Program-made: the position numbers and the translations under genes
DNA from: Flavobacterium covae
GTDB lineage: Bacteria; Bacteroidota; Bacteroidia; Flavobacteriales; Flavobacteriaceae
Direction: 5' to 3'
Length of the DNA: 64,000 nt
Assembly (NCBI GenBank): GCA_019565575.1
Contig: CP067379.1
Span: 1,054,001 to 1,118,000, forward strand
Part shown: positions 18,523 through 28,322 of the stretch, one piece after another
Layout of the letters: every line of letters starts with the position of its first letter
Position numbering within the stretch: position 1 is the stretch's first letter
The notes under the pieces: model-generated
The model's database searches: none
The model's input: the letters and a program-made list of their open reading frames with translations, nothing else
Told to the model about the DNA's origin: nothing

Positions 18523-20853
18523 ATGGCTCAAAAATTAAACACTCGCAAATCAGACTATGATCCTTATGTAAAGAAATTTTGGAAATACTTTCTATATACA
18601 TTTGGAGGCGTTTTTTTGTTTTTCCTTTTTGCTTCTTGGGGCTTATTCGGTTCAATGCCATCCTTTGAAGAATTAGAAAATCCAGAGTCAAACCTAGCTA
18701 CTGAAATTATTTCATCAGATGGTGTGGTGATTGGTAAATTTTTTAATGAAAATAGAACACCTGTAAAATATGAAGATTTACCCAAACATCTAGTTAATGC
18801 TTTAGTAGCCACAGAAGATGAACGTTTTTATGAACATTCAGGAATTGACGGGAAAAGAACCTTAAGTGCAGCACTAAAACTAGGTACAGATGGTGGAGCA
18901 TCTACGCTAACCCAACAATTGGCCAAGCTACTTTTTCATGGAGAACGATCTAAATTCAAGATCATAGGACTCATTCAAAAAGCAAAAGAATGGATTATAG
19001 CAATTCGTTTAGAACGTCAATACACTAAAAACGAAATTATAGCCATGTACCTTAATAAAGTAGATTTTGTAAACACAGCAGTAGGAATCCGATCAGCTGC
19101 CAAAGTATACTTTGCAAAAGAACCTAAACAACTTACAGTAGACGAATCAGCTATGTTAGTTGGAATGCTAAAAAACCCTTCTCTATTCAATCCTTTAAAA
19201 AGAGAAGAAAAAGTACGAGATCGTCGTAATGTTGTGTTAAAACAAATGGAAAAAAATGGATTTTTAACCACTACTCAAAAACAAAATTATCAGGCAAAAT
19301 CTATTAAATTGACTTTTTCACCTGAAAAATATAATGAAGGAACCGCTACCTATTTTAGAGAATACCTTCGCGATTACATGAAAAAATGGGTGGAAGAAAA
19401 CAAAAAAGAAGACGGTTCTGATTATAACATTTATTCAGATGGATTAAAAATATATACCACTATAGACTCTCGCATGCAGCTATATGCTGAAGAAGCTATG
19501 AAGGAACATCTAGCCAATTTACAACAAGAGTTTTTTATAGAACAAAAGAAAAATAAAACAGCTCCGTTCGTAAATATAACAGATACTGAAATTCAAAAAG
19601 TAATGGATCGTTCAATGCGTAATTCCGAACGTTGGAGAATTTTGTCAGAAAACGGCATGGAAGAAGATGACATAAAAAAATCTTTTCATATTAAAACAAA
19701 AATGACTGTTTTTACATGGAAAGGAGATAGAGATACAGTTATGACACCTTATGATTCAATACGATACTATAAACATTTCTTACAACCTGGTTTAATGGCT
19801 ATGGAACCTCAAACAGGACATGTAAAAGCTTGGGTAGGAGGTATAGATTACCGTTATTTTCAATACGACCACGTAGGTTTAGGAGCACGACAAGTAGGTT
19901 CTACTTTTAAACCATTTGTTTATGCAACGGCTATTCAGCAATTAGGAATGTCTCCTTGTGACACTATTTTAGATGGTCCTTTCATGATTCGAAAAGGTAA
20001 ACATAATGTTACCGAAGATTGGGAACCACGAAATTCAGATAGAAGATATAGAGGAATGATGACCTTAAAGAGAGCGTTGGCAAACTCAGTTAATACAGTA
20101 TCAGCTAAATTAATTGATAAAACAGGTCCTGATGCCGTAATTGCTTTATTAAGAAAATTGGGCGTTGAAACAGATATACCTTCACAACCATCAATAGCTT
20201 TAGGTGCTGTTGATATTACGGTACGTGATATGGTAGCAGCATTTAGTACCTTTGCTAATCAAGGTATCTATTTAAAACCCCAAGTAATATCTAAAATAGA
20301 AGATAAAAACGGAAATGTCATTTTTGAACCTAAGTTAGAATCTAAAGACGTGTTGAGTAAAGATGTCTCGTATGCGGTCATTAAATTATTAGAAGGTGTT
20401 ACAGAATCTGGTTCAGGAGATCGCTTACGTACACAAGGCGGAGGCTGGAAATACAACAGAGTAACTGGTTATCCTTATATGTTTACAAATCCTATTGCGG
20501 GAAAAACAGGAACTTCACAAAATCAATCAGATGGATGGTTTATAGGTATGGTACCCAATTTAGCAACAGGAGTTTGGGTAGGTAATGAGGATCGTTCAGC
20601 TCATTTTAAAACGTTAGCTGCTGGTCAAGGTGCTACAATGGCACTACCAATTTGGGGACTATTTATGAAAAAATGTTATGCTGATCCAACTTTAAATATC
20701 TCAAAAGAAGCTTTCGAAAAACCAAACGATTTAAAAATAAAAGTAGATTGCTATTCAGTATCGACTCATGCAAGAAGAGAAACTGATAGTACAGCTACCG
20801 ACTCAACAAGAGTAAAACCAGAAGAACAAAATACAGACGAATTTGGATTATAA
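18523..20853 (+). CDS. Penicillin-binding protein 1A, bifunctional transglycosylase/transpeptidase
   Basis: Intact 776-residue class A PBP that polymerises and cross-links peptidoglycan in the periplasm. One N-terminal membrane helix (residues about 21-41) is followed by a GT51 domain with the catalytic Glu in ATEDERF (about 96-102) and GASTLTQQLAK. The transpeptidase domain has the SxxK Ser in GSTFKPF (about 459), SVN in ANSVNTVSAK, and KTG in AGKTGTSQNQSDGW (about 659). It lies two bases after gldH, so the two are coupled. Unlike many neighbours, the 2.3-kb frame is unbroken. Confidence 0.93.
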   Translation: MAQKLNTRKSDYDPYVKKFWKYFLYTFGGVFLFFLFASWGLFGSMPSFEELENPESNLATEIISSDGVVIGKFFNENRTPVKYEDLPKHLVNALVATEDERFYEHSGIDGKRTLSAALKLGTDGGASTLTQQLAKLLFHGERSKFKIIGLIQKAKEWIIAIRLERQYTKNEIIAMYLNKVDFVNTAVGIRSAAKVYFAKEPKQLTVDESAMLVGMLKNPSLFNPLKREEKVRDRRNVVLKQMEKNGFLTTTQKQNYQAKSIKLTFSPEKYNEGTATYFREYLRDYMKKWVEENKKEDGSDYNIYSDGLKIYTTIDSRMQLYAEEAMKEHLANLQQEFFIEQKKNKTAPFVNITDTEIQKVMDRSMRNSERWRILSENGMEEDDIKKSFHIKTKMTVFTWKGDRDTVMTPYDSIRYYKHFLQPGLMAMEPQTGHVKAWVGGIDYRYFQYDHVGLGARQVGSTFKPFVYATAIQQLGMSPCDTILDGPFMIRKGKHNVTEDWEPRNSDRRYRGMMTLKRALANSVNTVSAKLIDKTGPDAVIALLRKLGVETDIPSQPSIALGAVDITVRDMVAAFSTFANQGIYLKPQVISKIEDKNGNVIFEPKLESKDVLSKDVSYAVIKLLEGVTESGSGDRLRTQGGGWKYNRVTGYPYMFTNPIAGKTGTSQNQSDGWFIGMVPNLATGVWVGNEDRSAHFKTLAAGQGATMALPIWGLFMKKCYADPTLNISKEAFEKPNDLKIKVDCYSVSTHARRETDSTATDSTRVKPEEQNTDEFGL

Positions 20854-20861
20854 ACACAACT

Positions 20862-21559
20862 ATGATATCAAGAAAAGTTAACAATGTACAAGAAGCTTTA
20901 GAAGGAATTAAAGATGGAATGACCATTATGCTTGGTGGTTTCGGACTTTGTGGAATTCAGAAAATAGTATTACTGAACTAGTAAATAAAGAAGTGAAAGA
21001 CTTAACGTGTATTTCTAATAATGCAGGAGTAGATGATTTTGGTCTTGGATTACTTTTACAAAAACGTCAAATTAAAAAAATGATTTCTTCTTATGTGGGA
21101 GAAAATGCTGAATTTGAACGTCAAATGCTTTCGGGAGAATTAGAAGTTGAATTGACCCCCCAAGGAACTTTAGCTGAAAAATGCCGTGCCGCTCAAGCAG
21201 GTATTCCCGCTTTCTTTACACCAGCAGGTTATGGAACGGAAGTAGCTGAAGGAAAAGAAGTGCGTGAATTTAATGGGAAAATGCACATTTTAGAACATGC
21301 TTTCAAAGCTGATTTTTCCATTGTAAAAGCATGGAAAGGCGATGAAGCAGGAAATTTAATTTTCAAAGGAACTGCAAGAAACTTCAATGCACCCATGGCA
21401 GGTGCTGCAAAAATCACTATTGCAGAAGTAGAAGAATTAGTTCCAGCAGGTACGTTAGACCCTAATGAAATCCATATTCCTGGTATTATGATTAACCGCA
21501 TTTTCCAAGGAGAAAAATTTGAAAAACGAATTGAACAACGAACAGTAAGACAAAAGTAA
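20862..21559 (+). CDS. scoA: 3-oxoacid (succinyl-CoA) CoA-transferase subunit A (one frameshift)
   Basis: Subunit A of the CoA-transferase that activates acetoacetate with succinyl-CoA. The start [20 protein letters not shown] leads to the glycine-rich motif [10 protein letters not shown]. The frame then breaks near 20957, and one added C (ccagaa) joins it to [28 protein letters not shown] and [15 protein letters not shown] segments confirm the family. At about 232 residues the joined length is normal. It lies eight bases after PBP1A. The partner scoB is 423 bases downstream, separated by a four-helix-bundle gene. Confidence 0.88.
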
Positions 21560-21574
21560 TTTATTGATTCTTTA

Positions 21575-21969
21575 ATTTGAAAATTTGAAGATGAGAAACG
21601 ATAAAGATAATTTAATTGTGAAATTAACTTTTGAATTTGCATTAGAAATAATTAGTTTCTCTGAGGAAATTAGAAAGACAAATCGTTTCGAAATGGCATC
21701 TCAAATTTTTAGAAGTGGTACATCAATAGGAGCAAATATTAGGGAAGCTCAAAATGCTGAAAGTAAGGCTGACTTTATTCATAAGTTTAAGATTTCAGCA
21801 AAAGAAGCAGATGAGTTACAATTTTGGTTAGAGTTGTGTAAAAATTCAGAATTCTATCCAAATCCTAATGAAGAATTATTCAGAAAATTGCAATCCATAA
21901 ATTTGATTATTTCTAAGATTATAGCTTCATCTAAGAAAAAATAATTTCAGAATTTTCAAATTTTCAAAT
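21575..21969. repeat. 15-bp inverted repeat enclosing the four-helix-bundle gene
   Basis: ATTTGAAAATTTGAA at 21575-21589 is the exact reverse complement of TTCAAATTTTCAAAT at 21955-21969. The arms flank the four-helix-bundle gene on both sides, and the block sits between two genes that are normally adjacent, so it looks like an inserted unit. Confidence 0.65.
21591..21944 (+). CDS. Four-helix-bundle protein (S23 / IVP family)
   Basis: Intact protein of about 117 residues, all helical, of the family first seen in 23S rRNA intervening sequences. Family blocks seen: IVKLTFEFALEIISFSEEI, the highly conserved QIFRSGTSIGANIREAQNAE, and FIHKFKISAKEADELQFWLE. The ATG at 21591 is used rather than an in-frame TTG at 21585. 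The gene interrupts scoA/scoB and is bracketed by a 15-bp inverted repeat. It carries no transposase, so movement would need help in trans. Function is unknown. Confidence 0.88.
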   Translation: MRNDKDNLIVKLTFEFALEIISFSEEIRKTNRFEMASQIFRSGTSIGANIREAQNAESKADFIHKFKISAKEADELQFWLELCKNSEFYPNPNEELFRKLQSINLIISKIIASSKKK

Positions 21970-21982
21970 CATCAAATGATAT

Positions 21983-22639
21983 ATGGCATTAGATAAAAAT
22001 CAAATAGCACAACGCATAGCAAAAGAAGTAAAAAACGGCTACTACGTAAATCTTGGAATCGGGATTCCTACGTTAGTGGCGAATTATGTACGCGAAGATA
22101 TTTCTGTAGAATTTCAGTCTGAAAACGGGGTTTTAGGTATGGGACCTTTTCCTTTTGAAGGCGAAGAAGATGCAGACATCATCAATGCAGGAAAACAAAC
22201 TATAACGACTTTACCAGGAGCGAGTTTCTTCGATTCAGCATTTAGTTTTGGAATGATACGTGCACAAAAAGTTGACTTAACTATTTTAGGGGCCATGGAA
22301 GTTTCTGAAAATGGCGATATTGCTAATTGGAAAATTCCAGGAAAAATGGTAAAAGGGATGGGAGGTGCTATGGATTTAGTAGCCTCTGCCGAAAACATCA
22401 TTGTGGCCATGATGCACGTAAACAAAGCAGGTGAATCTAAAATCCTTAAAAAATGTACCTTACCTTTAACAGGTGTAGGATGTGTAAAGAAAGTAGTAAC
22501 CGAATTAGCAGTATTAGAAATCACATCAAAAGGATTTAAGTTGTTAGAACGTGCACCAGGTGTAACGGTCGAGGAAATCATTAAATCCACCGAAGCAGAA
22601 TTGATTATAGAAGGAGATATACCAGAGATGAAATTCTAA
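21983..22639 (+). CDS. scoB: 3-oxoacid (succinyl-CoA) CoA-transferase subunit B
   Basis: Intact 218-residue subunit B. The conserved block NLGIGIPTLVANYV (residues about 19-32) is followed by SENGVLGMGPFP, in which the Glu of SENG is the catalytic residue that forms the CoA thioester. GAMEVSENGDIANWKIPGK and GAMDLVASAENIIV are typical of the family. It forms the functional enzyme with ScoA upstream. A terminator follows at 22662. Confidence 0.92.
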   Translation: MALDKNQIAQRIAKEVKNGYYVNLGIGIPTLVANYVREDISVEFQSENGVLGMGPFPFEGEEDADIINAGKQTITTLPGASFFDSAFSFGMIRAQKVDLTILGAMEVSENGDIANWKIPGKMVKGMGGAMDLVASAENIIVAMMHVNKAGESKILKKCTLPLTGVGCVKKVVTELAVLEITSKGFKLLERAPGVTVEEIIKSTEAELIIEGDIPEMKF

Positions 22640-22661
22640 TAAAAAATAATTTTATATTACT

Positions 22662-22690
22662 AAAACGATAGATTATCTATCGTTTTTTTT
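22662..22690 (+). terminator. Rho-independent terminator after scoB
   Basis: AAAACGATAG pairs with CTATCGTTTT in a 10-bp stem with a short loop, followed by a run of T. Confidence 0.8.
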
Positions 22691-22808
22691 TGTTTTAATA
22701 AATAAAAATTTAAAAAAATAACATTTAATTTTTTATTTTAAAAAAAATACTATATTATTGTTAAAATTATTATAATTAATATTTTATCAACAAAACAAAC
22801 TATTAACT

Positions 22809-25517
22809 ATGAAAAAACAACTACAAAGCGTAGCATCCATGATGGCTTTATCATTGGTTACGTTGTCAACTGTTGCTCAAGAAAGCAATAAGTATGTACA
22901 ACTGAAAGAAAAAAACGACAATAAAACACCGTCATTTGTTTCATTTAAAGAATCATCAGTCTATAAAACATCAGATGTTAAAATTTTATTTAAGGAACAA
23001 CTTGGATTAAAATCTAATCAAGATTTTGCTAAAATGAAATCGGATTCTGATAACTTAGGTTTTTCACATGAGAAATACCAATTATACCACAAAGGAATAA
23101 AAGTTGAATTTGCAACCTATTCAGTGCATTCTAAAAATGGTAGAGTAAACTCTATGAATGGAGAATATTATAACATTGGAGATATAGATGTAAATCCGTC
23201 GATAAAAGCAGATGCAGCATTAGAAAGAGCCATATCTCATTTGGGATCACAAGAATTCTTATGGGACGATTTTGCAGAAGCAAATGCTAATAAATATTCT
23301 AAACCTCAAGGAGAGCTAGTTTTATTACCTCTAGATAATACTATTAAATTAGCATATAAATTTGATATTTACGCTACTAAACCTTTAAGCAGAGGAGATG
23401 TATATGTAGATGCGCAAAATGGTCAAGTATTGTTATATAATGCTACTATCAAACATTTAGGAGCACATGCCCACGGTAAAAAATCTACAGAAGGAACTTA
23501 TATAGATATGTTTAAAACAAATTCTATGGCTTTTGTAGCAGCTAATGCCGCAACTCGTTATAGCGGTTCTCAATCTATTGAAACATCCTTAAGTGGATCA
23601 TCTTATATATTATCTGAAACAGGAAGAGGAAACGGTATTCAAACCTATAACATGAAAAAAGGGACTTCTTATGCCTCAGCTGTAAATTTTACCGATGCTG
23701 ATAATAATTGGACAGCTGCAGAATATAATAACACAAATAAAGATAATGCGGCTTTAGATGCTCATTGGGGAGCAGAAAAAACGTATGATTATTGGAAAAA
23801 TATTCATAACAGAAATAGTTTTGATAACGCAGGGGCAAAAATTAATAGTTATGTACACTATAGTAATAATTATGATAATGCGTATTGGGATGGTACTAGA
23901 ATGACTTATGGTGATGGTAGTGGTACTTATTTTGATGCTCTAACATCGTTAGATGTATGTGCTCACGAAATTGGCCACGCTATTTGTACAAAAACCGCAA
24001 ATCTTGTATACCAAAACGAATCAGGTGCTATGAATGAAGGATTTTCTGATATTTGGGGCGCATGTATTGAAAATTATGCGCAAGCAAACAAACAAATTTG
24101 GTTAATTGGTGAAGATATTGAAAGAAGAGCAGGTCATCTTGCTTTACGATCTATGAGTAACCCTAATGCAGAAGGACAGCCTGATACTTATAAAGGAACT
24201 AATTGGTATTCTGGAACAGGTGATTCTGGAGGGGTACATACTAACTCAGGAGTATTAAATTATTGGTTTTACTTACTATCTGTTGGTGGATCAGGTACTA
24301 ATGATATAGGGAATGCTTTCAATATAACAGGTATAACAATTACTAAAGCAGAAAAAATTGCTTTCCGTACAGAAAGCGTATATCTATCAGCTAATTCTAC
24401 TTATGCAAATGCAAGAACAGGTGCTATTCAAGCAGCTACTGATTTATATGGTGCAGGATCTCCAGAAGTTATTGCTACTACTAACGCTTGGTATGCTGTA
24501 GGAATAGGTGCTGCTTATTCAGGAGGTACTTCCGATACGACTGCTCCAACGACTCCAACTAATTTAGTAGCTTCGGGTACAACCTCTACCTCGACTACTT
24601 TATCATGGACAGCTTCTACCGATAATGTAGGAGTTACAGGATACAATATTTATAACGGAACAACTCTTTTAGCATCTTCTACTACTACTAGTGCTACAGT
24701 ATCAGGACTAAAGGCTTCTACTACTTATAATTTTACTGTAAAAGCAAAAGACGCAGCAGGTAATTTATCAGCAACAAGTAATGCAGTTTCAGTAACTACT
24801 TCTGCTGGTTCTTCTATTACTTATTGTGCATCTAAAGGATCTAGTCAAGCAGATGAATGGATTGATTATGTAGCATTAAATGGTATGACTAATACAACAA
24901 CTGCTGATGCAGGGTATGGAAACTTTACCTCTAAAATAGCACCTCTACCTTACGGATCAAATACTATTACGTTTAGTGCTGGTTTTGCAGGTAATTCATA
25001 TACTGAATATTGGTCAGTATGGATTGATTATAATAAAAATGGTACGTTTGAATCAACAGAAAAAGTAACAACAGGTTCTTCTTCTAGTTCAGGAAATTTA
25101 ACAGGTACTTTTACTGTTCCTACAACAGCTTTAGCTGGAGAAACCAGAATGAGAGTTCAGATGAAATACGGATCTACTTCTACAGCTTGTGAAACATTTT
25201 CTTATGGAGAGGTTGAAGATTATACAGTAAATATAGGAGCTGCGGCAATTGCAGGTATTACTTTTGGTACAGAAATTTCAGATGAAGCAAATAACTATAA
25301 TATGGAAATTTATCCAAATCCATCAAATGGACTATTAAATATAAGAACATTAGATAATAGAGCGGTATCATATCAGATTTATAACCTAATAGGACAACCT
25401 TTGAAATCAGGTAAATTAAATCAAGAAATTAATGTTTCTGATTTAGCAGCAGGTATGTATGTGATTGAAATTAATGATGGACAAAAAACATTAGCAAAGA
25501 AGTTTGCTAAAAAATAA
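22809..25517 (+). CDS. Secreted M4 (thermolysin-like) metallopeptidase with Fn3, GEVED and T9SS sorting domains
   Basis: Intact 902-residue protein. Signal peptide ([13 protein letters not shown]), then an FTP/PepSY propeptide region (to about residue 220), then the M4 catalytic domain with the zinc-binding HEIGHA (about 385-390) and the third ligand in NEGFSDIWG (about 411). A fibronectin type III domain follows ([13 protein letters not shown]... to about 670), a GEVED-type domain ([26 protein letters not shown]), and a C-terminal T9SS type A sorting signal ([22 protein letters not shown]). It is secreted through the outer membrane by T9SS. It is flanked by terminators and so is its own unit. 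Confidence 0.93.
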   Translation: MKKQLQSVASMMALSLVTLSTVAQESNKYVQLKEKNDNKTPSFVSFKESSVYKTSDVKILFKEQLGLKSNQDFAKMKSDSDNLGFSHEKYQLYHKGIKVEFATYSVHSKNGRVNSMNGEYYNIGDIDVNPSIKADAALERAISHLGSQEFLWDDFAEANANKYSKPQGELVLLPLDNTIKLAYKFDIYATKPLSRGDVYVDAQNGQVLLYNATIKHLGAHAHGKKSTEGTYIDMFKTNSMAFVAANAATRYSGSQSIETSLSGSSYILSETGRGNGIQTYNMKKGTSYASAVNFTDADNNWTAAEYNNTNKDNAALDAHWGAEKTYDYWKNIHNRNSFDNAGAKINSYVHYSNNYDNAYWDGTRMTYGDGSGTYFDALTSLDVCAHEIGHAICTKTANLVYQNESGAMNEGFSDIWGACIENYAQANKQIWLIGEDIERRAGHLALRSMSNPNAEGQPDTYKGTNWYSGTGDSGGVHTNSGVLNYWFYLLSVGGSGTNDIGNAFNITGITITKAEKIAFRTESVYLSANSTYANARTGAIQAATDLYGAGSPEVIATTNAWYAVGIGAAYSGGTSDTTAPTTPTNLVASGTTSTSTTLSWTASTDNVGVTGYNIYNGTTLLASSTTTSATVSGLKASTTYNFTVKAKDAAGNLSATSNAVSVTTSAGSSITYCASKGSSQADEWIDYVALNGMTNTTTADAGYGNFTSKIAPLPYGSNTITFSAGFAGNSYTEYWSVWIDYNKNGTFESTEKVTTGSSSSSGNLTGTFTVPTTALAGETRMRVQMKYGSTSTACETFSYGEVEDYTVNIGAAAIAGITFGTEISDEANNYNMEIYPNPSNGLLNIRTLDNRAVSYQIYNLIGQPLKSGKLNQEINVSDLAAGMYVIEINDGQKTLAKKFAKK

Positions 25518-25540
25518 ACTCTCGTTAAGAATTATATTGA

Positions 25541-25568
25541 GAGACCGAATTTGTTCGGTCTCTTTTTT
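25541..25568 (+). terminator. Rho-independent terminator after the M4 peptidase
   Basis: GAGACCGAA pairs with TTCGGTCTC, followed by TTTTTT. Confidence 0.85.
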
Positions 25569-25573
25569 ATAGT

Positions 25574-25581
25574 TACATTTG
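25574..25581 (+). promoter_or_regulatory. Bacteroidota -10 box (TACATTTG)
   Basis: A TAnnTTTG box 15 bases before the ATG at 25597. It overlaps an in-frame TTG at 25579, which rules that codon out as the start. Confidence 0.6.
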
Positions 25582-25596
25582 CAAAAAAAACAAATC

Positions 25597-26763
25597 ATGA
25601 GTTTTCCAAAAGTAATTTTAAAACAAGGAAAAGAGAAATCTATTTTGCGTCGTCATCCATGGATATTTAGTGGAGCTGTCTACGGAGTATCACAAGAAAT
25701 AAAAGATGGTGAAATGGTAGAAGTGGTAGATGCTAAAAATCAACCTCTTGGTACGGGCTATTTTAGTGACAGAGGTAGTATAGTTGTCCGTTTACTTACG
25801 TTTGCTCAAGAAAAATTTACTAATGATTTTTGGACTCAAAAACTTATTTCTGCTTGGAATTTAAGGACGCGATTGTTAGACTTAGATGCTACCAATGCTT
25901 TTCGTGTTATTCATGGAGAAGGAGATGGTATACCTGGTTTAGTCATTGATTTTTATAATAATCATTGGGTTTTACAAGCTCATTCATCGGGTATTTATTA
26001 TCAAATAGAAAAAATAGCACAAGCTATTCAATCCGCTTTTTCAGCGCATTGTGAAACAATTTATTGTAAAAGTACTGGAACGCTTCCCAATACAGGAACA
26101 GACTATTTTTTATATGGTAATACAGCAGAAACAATAGCAAAAGAAAACCATATTCTTTTTTCAGTCAACTGGGTTGAAGGACAAAAAACAGGTTTCTTTT
26201 TAGATCAACGGGATAATAGAAAATTATTAGCTGAATTTTCAAAAGGAAAAAAAGTATTAAATACGTTTTGTTATACTGGAGGTTTTTCAATTTATGCTAT
26301 GAAAGCAGGTGCTGAGTTAGTAACATCGGTTGATATTTCACAAAAAGCAGTTGATTTAGCAGCCAAAAATATGGAATTAAATTTTCCTAACGCTAATCAC
26401 CAAGCTGTGGCAGATGATGTGTTTAACTTTATGAAAGAAAATCATCAAGTGTATGATCTAATTGTATTAGATCCTCCTGCTTTTGCAAAAAGTATAAAGA
26501 GTAAACATACCGCAACTCAAGCTTATAAACGTTTGAATATAGCAGGATTAAAAGCACTAGCTCCTAAAGGAATTCTTTTTACTTTTTCATGTTCACAAGT
26601 GATAGATGACGTGTTGTTTTATAACACTATAGCTGCTGCAGCTATAGAATCTGGTAGAACCATTCGGGTTTTGCATAAATTAGAACAAGGACCCGATCAT
26701 CCAACCAATATTTATCATCCCGAGGGACACTATTTAAAAGGTTTAGTGTTATATGTAGAATAA
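25597..26763 (+). CDS. Class I rRNA (cytosine-C5) methyltransferase, RlmI-like
   Basis: Intact, about 388 residues. The N-terminal PUA domain (RRHPWIFSGAVYGV, DAKNQPLGTGYFS) is followed by an EEHEA-like linker region and a Rossmann methyltransferase domain. The linker/active region has EGQKTGFFLDQRDNRKLL, the SAM site is NTFCYTGGFSIYAMKAGA, and the catalytic-region motif is VLDPPAFAKS. FTFSCSQVID carries the second conserved Cys. RlmI methylates 23S rRNA C1962 in E. coli, and the target here is assumed by family. The start follows a TAnnTTTG box. Confidence 0.87.
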   Translation: MSFPKVILKQGKEKSILRRHPWIFSGAVYGVSQEIKDGEMVEVVDAKNQPLGTGYFSDRGSIVVRLLTFAQEKFTNDFWTQKLISAWNLRTRLLDLDATNAFRVIHGEGDGIPGLVIDFYNNHWVLQAHSSGIYYQIEKIAQAIQSAFSAHCETIYCKSTGTLPNTGTDYFLYGNTAETIAKENHILFSVNWVEGQKTGFFLDQRDNRKLLAEFSKGKKVLNTFCYTGGFSIYAMKAGAELVTSVDISQKAVDLAAKNMELNFPNANHQAVADDVFNFMKENHQVYDLIVLDPPAFAKSIKSKHTATQAYKRLNIAGLKALAPKGILFTFSCSQVIDDVLFYNTIAAAAIESGRTIRVLHKLEQGPDHPTNIYHPEGHYLKGLVLYVE

Positions 26764-26816
26764 AAATATGCTATTTATTTTATAGAAATATAATAAAAAA
26801 TGAAGTAAATTAAAGA

Positions 26817-26876
26817 TTTGTCTCGTCCTAATAAATTTATATTTTCATATAAATCTATTTTTAGGACAAGACAAAA
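26817..26876. repeat. Long fold-back hairpin, probable terminator or element remnant
   Basis: TTTGTCTCGTCCTAAT at the left and ATTTTTAGGACAAGACAAA at the right fold into an imperfect stem of about 25 pairs around a TTTTCA loop. It lies between the convergent RlmI-like and receiver-GT2 genes. It may serve as a two-way terminator, though the stem is longer than usual. Confidence 0.6.
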
Positions 26877-26938
26877 ACTTACATAACAGTAAACAAACAA
26901 ATTTCTAAAACATTCAAAATCAATCTAACATTAAATTT

Positions 26939-28149
26939 TTAAATTTCACTATAATTATTGGGGAATAATCTATAATAAAAGGCTATTTTGCCTAATTGAA
27001 AAACTATTTTAAAAGAATCCTTAAAAGATAATTTTGATCCATCTACATGAATCCATCTTTTTAAGGGGACTTCACAAATGACTTTTTTAGCATTTTCAGC
27101 TCCATAAATTTTTCTCATTCTCATGAATATTTCCACGTCAAACAGCCATTTGGTAATGAATTTCTTTTGAAATGTTTTTTCTATTATTTCCTGATTCATC
27201 ACTTTTGCTCCACATTGAGTGTCTCTAAAATCCATTCCGAGTGTTTTTCTAATAATAAAATTTATAGTCATTGAAATAATTTTTCTAGCAGATTCTTTCG
27301 TAATTTCTGCTCCCATTCTATCTATTCTAGAACCACTAACAATTTTATATTCAGATTCTTTTATAGTATCAACTAATTTTTGAAAATCTGCAAAATCCGT
27401 AGATAAATCAGCATCTAAAAAACCTATGTAATCAAACTGATTAAGTGATGTTAAGTGTAATATTCCTAAACGAACAGCTTCCGCTTTTCCTCCATTTTTT
27501 TCGCAGTTATAAACACTCATATTGTTTTGACTACCTCTACACAATTCGTTTAACACTTTTAAGGTATCATCCGTACTTCCATCATTTACAAAGCAAAGAT
27601 GATAGCCTAAATTTGTTTTAATAAAGTTCTTAAAATCAGTACTAAGTAATCTTTTTTCTTCATTATAACAAGGAATAACAATGCCTACGGTTTTTTCTTG
27701 TAAAAATTGATTGTTGTGGTCTACATTTTCTGTTACTTCAGGGGTTCCTAGTATTTTTTTTACACGTGCACCTATTTCGTTCAGACTCAATGGTTTTTTT
27801 AGATAATCATCAGCACCTAAATCAAAACCTTCTAATATGACGTTTTCTTGTGTATTGCCAGATAAAACAATAACTGGTGTCGTTTTTTTCTGCCAATTTT
27901 TATATACTTAACTATTTTAAGACCATGCGCATTATTATCAATATCTTCTTTAGATGTATTAGAGATAGAAGAAGGTAATACGGGCATATTCATATCAACT
28001 ATAACTAAATCGGGTTCAATTTGATCGTATAATTGAATAGCATCGTGTACGTTGTTACAAGTATGAACCTCAAATCCTAAATCTGTTAAATACATCTCTA
28101 AAGACAATAATACGAGTTGTTGATCATCAATAGTTAATATTTTTTTCAT
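26939..28149 (-). CDS. Response-regulator receiver fused to GT2 glycosyltransferase (one frameshift)
   Basis: About 403 residues. Residues 1-135 are a CheY-like receiver: acidic pair Asp8/Asp9 (LTIDDQ), phospho-acceptor Asp52 (VIVDMNMP), a 19-residue insertion, then PVIVLSGN and DDYLKKPLS carrying the switch residue and Lys. From about residue 165 comes a GT2 domain of the dolichyl-phosphate-glucose/mannose synthase type: IVIPCYNEEKRL, VNDGSTDDT, FLDADLSTD (metal site) and DTQCGAKV. The frame breaks near 27905 in an A run, and one added A makes receiver and transferase continuous with no intervening stop, so the fusion is real apart from that base. It likely makes a polyprenyl-phosphate sugar under phosphorylation control. 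It is transcribed divergently from the large membrane protein. Confidence 0.82.
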
Positions 28150-28322
28150 TTTATGTTTTTAGTTAATTATAATGCTAAATTAAGTTTAAGGAATCTTTCT
28201 TTTTAGTATTTTAGACAAACACAAATATTTGTTTCGACGAATGGTTAATTTATAACGATGCAATATTTCTAAAAATTAATTTTTGCAATTACATTTACGA
28301 TATAAGTTTTATTACTAATAAT
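28150..28322. promoter_or_regulatory. Divergent promoter region with TCGACGAA motif
   Basis: This 173-base gap separates the receiver-GT2 gene from the membrane-protein gene. TCGACGAA at 28234-28241 recurs upstream of the TPR gene (37197) and of the signalling operon (48387). A TACATTTA -10-like box near 28290 could serve the rightward operon. Confidence 0.45.

Noticed and set aside
22114..22590. Long minus-strand frame opposite scoB
   Set aside because: Antisense shadow of a conserved gene; the plus-strand frame has clear CoA-transferase motifs.
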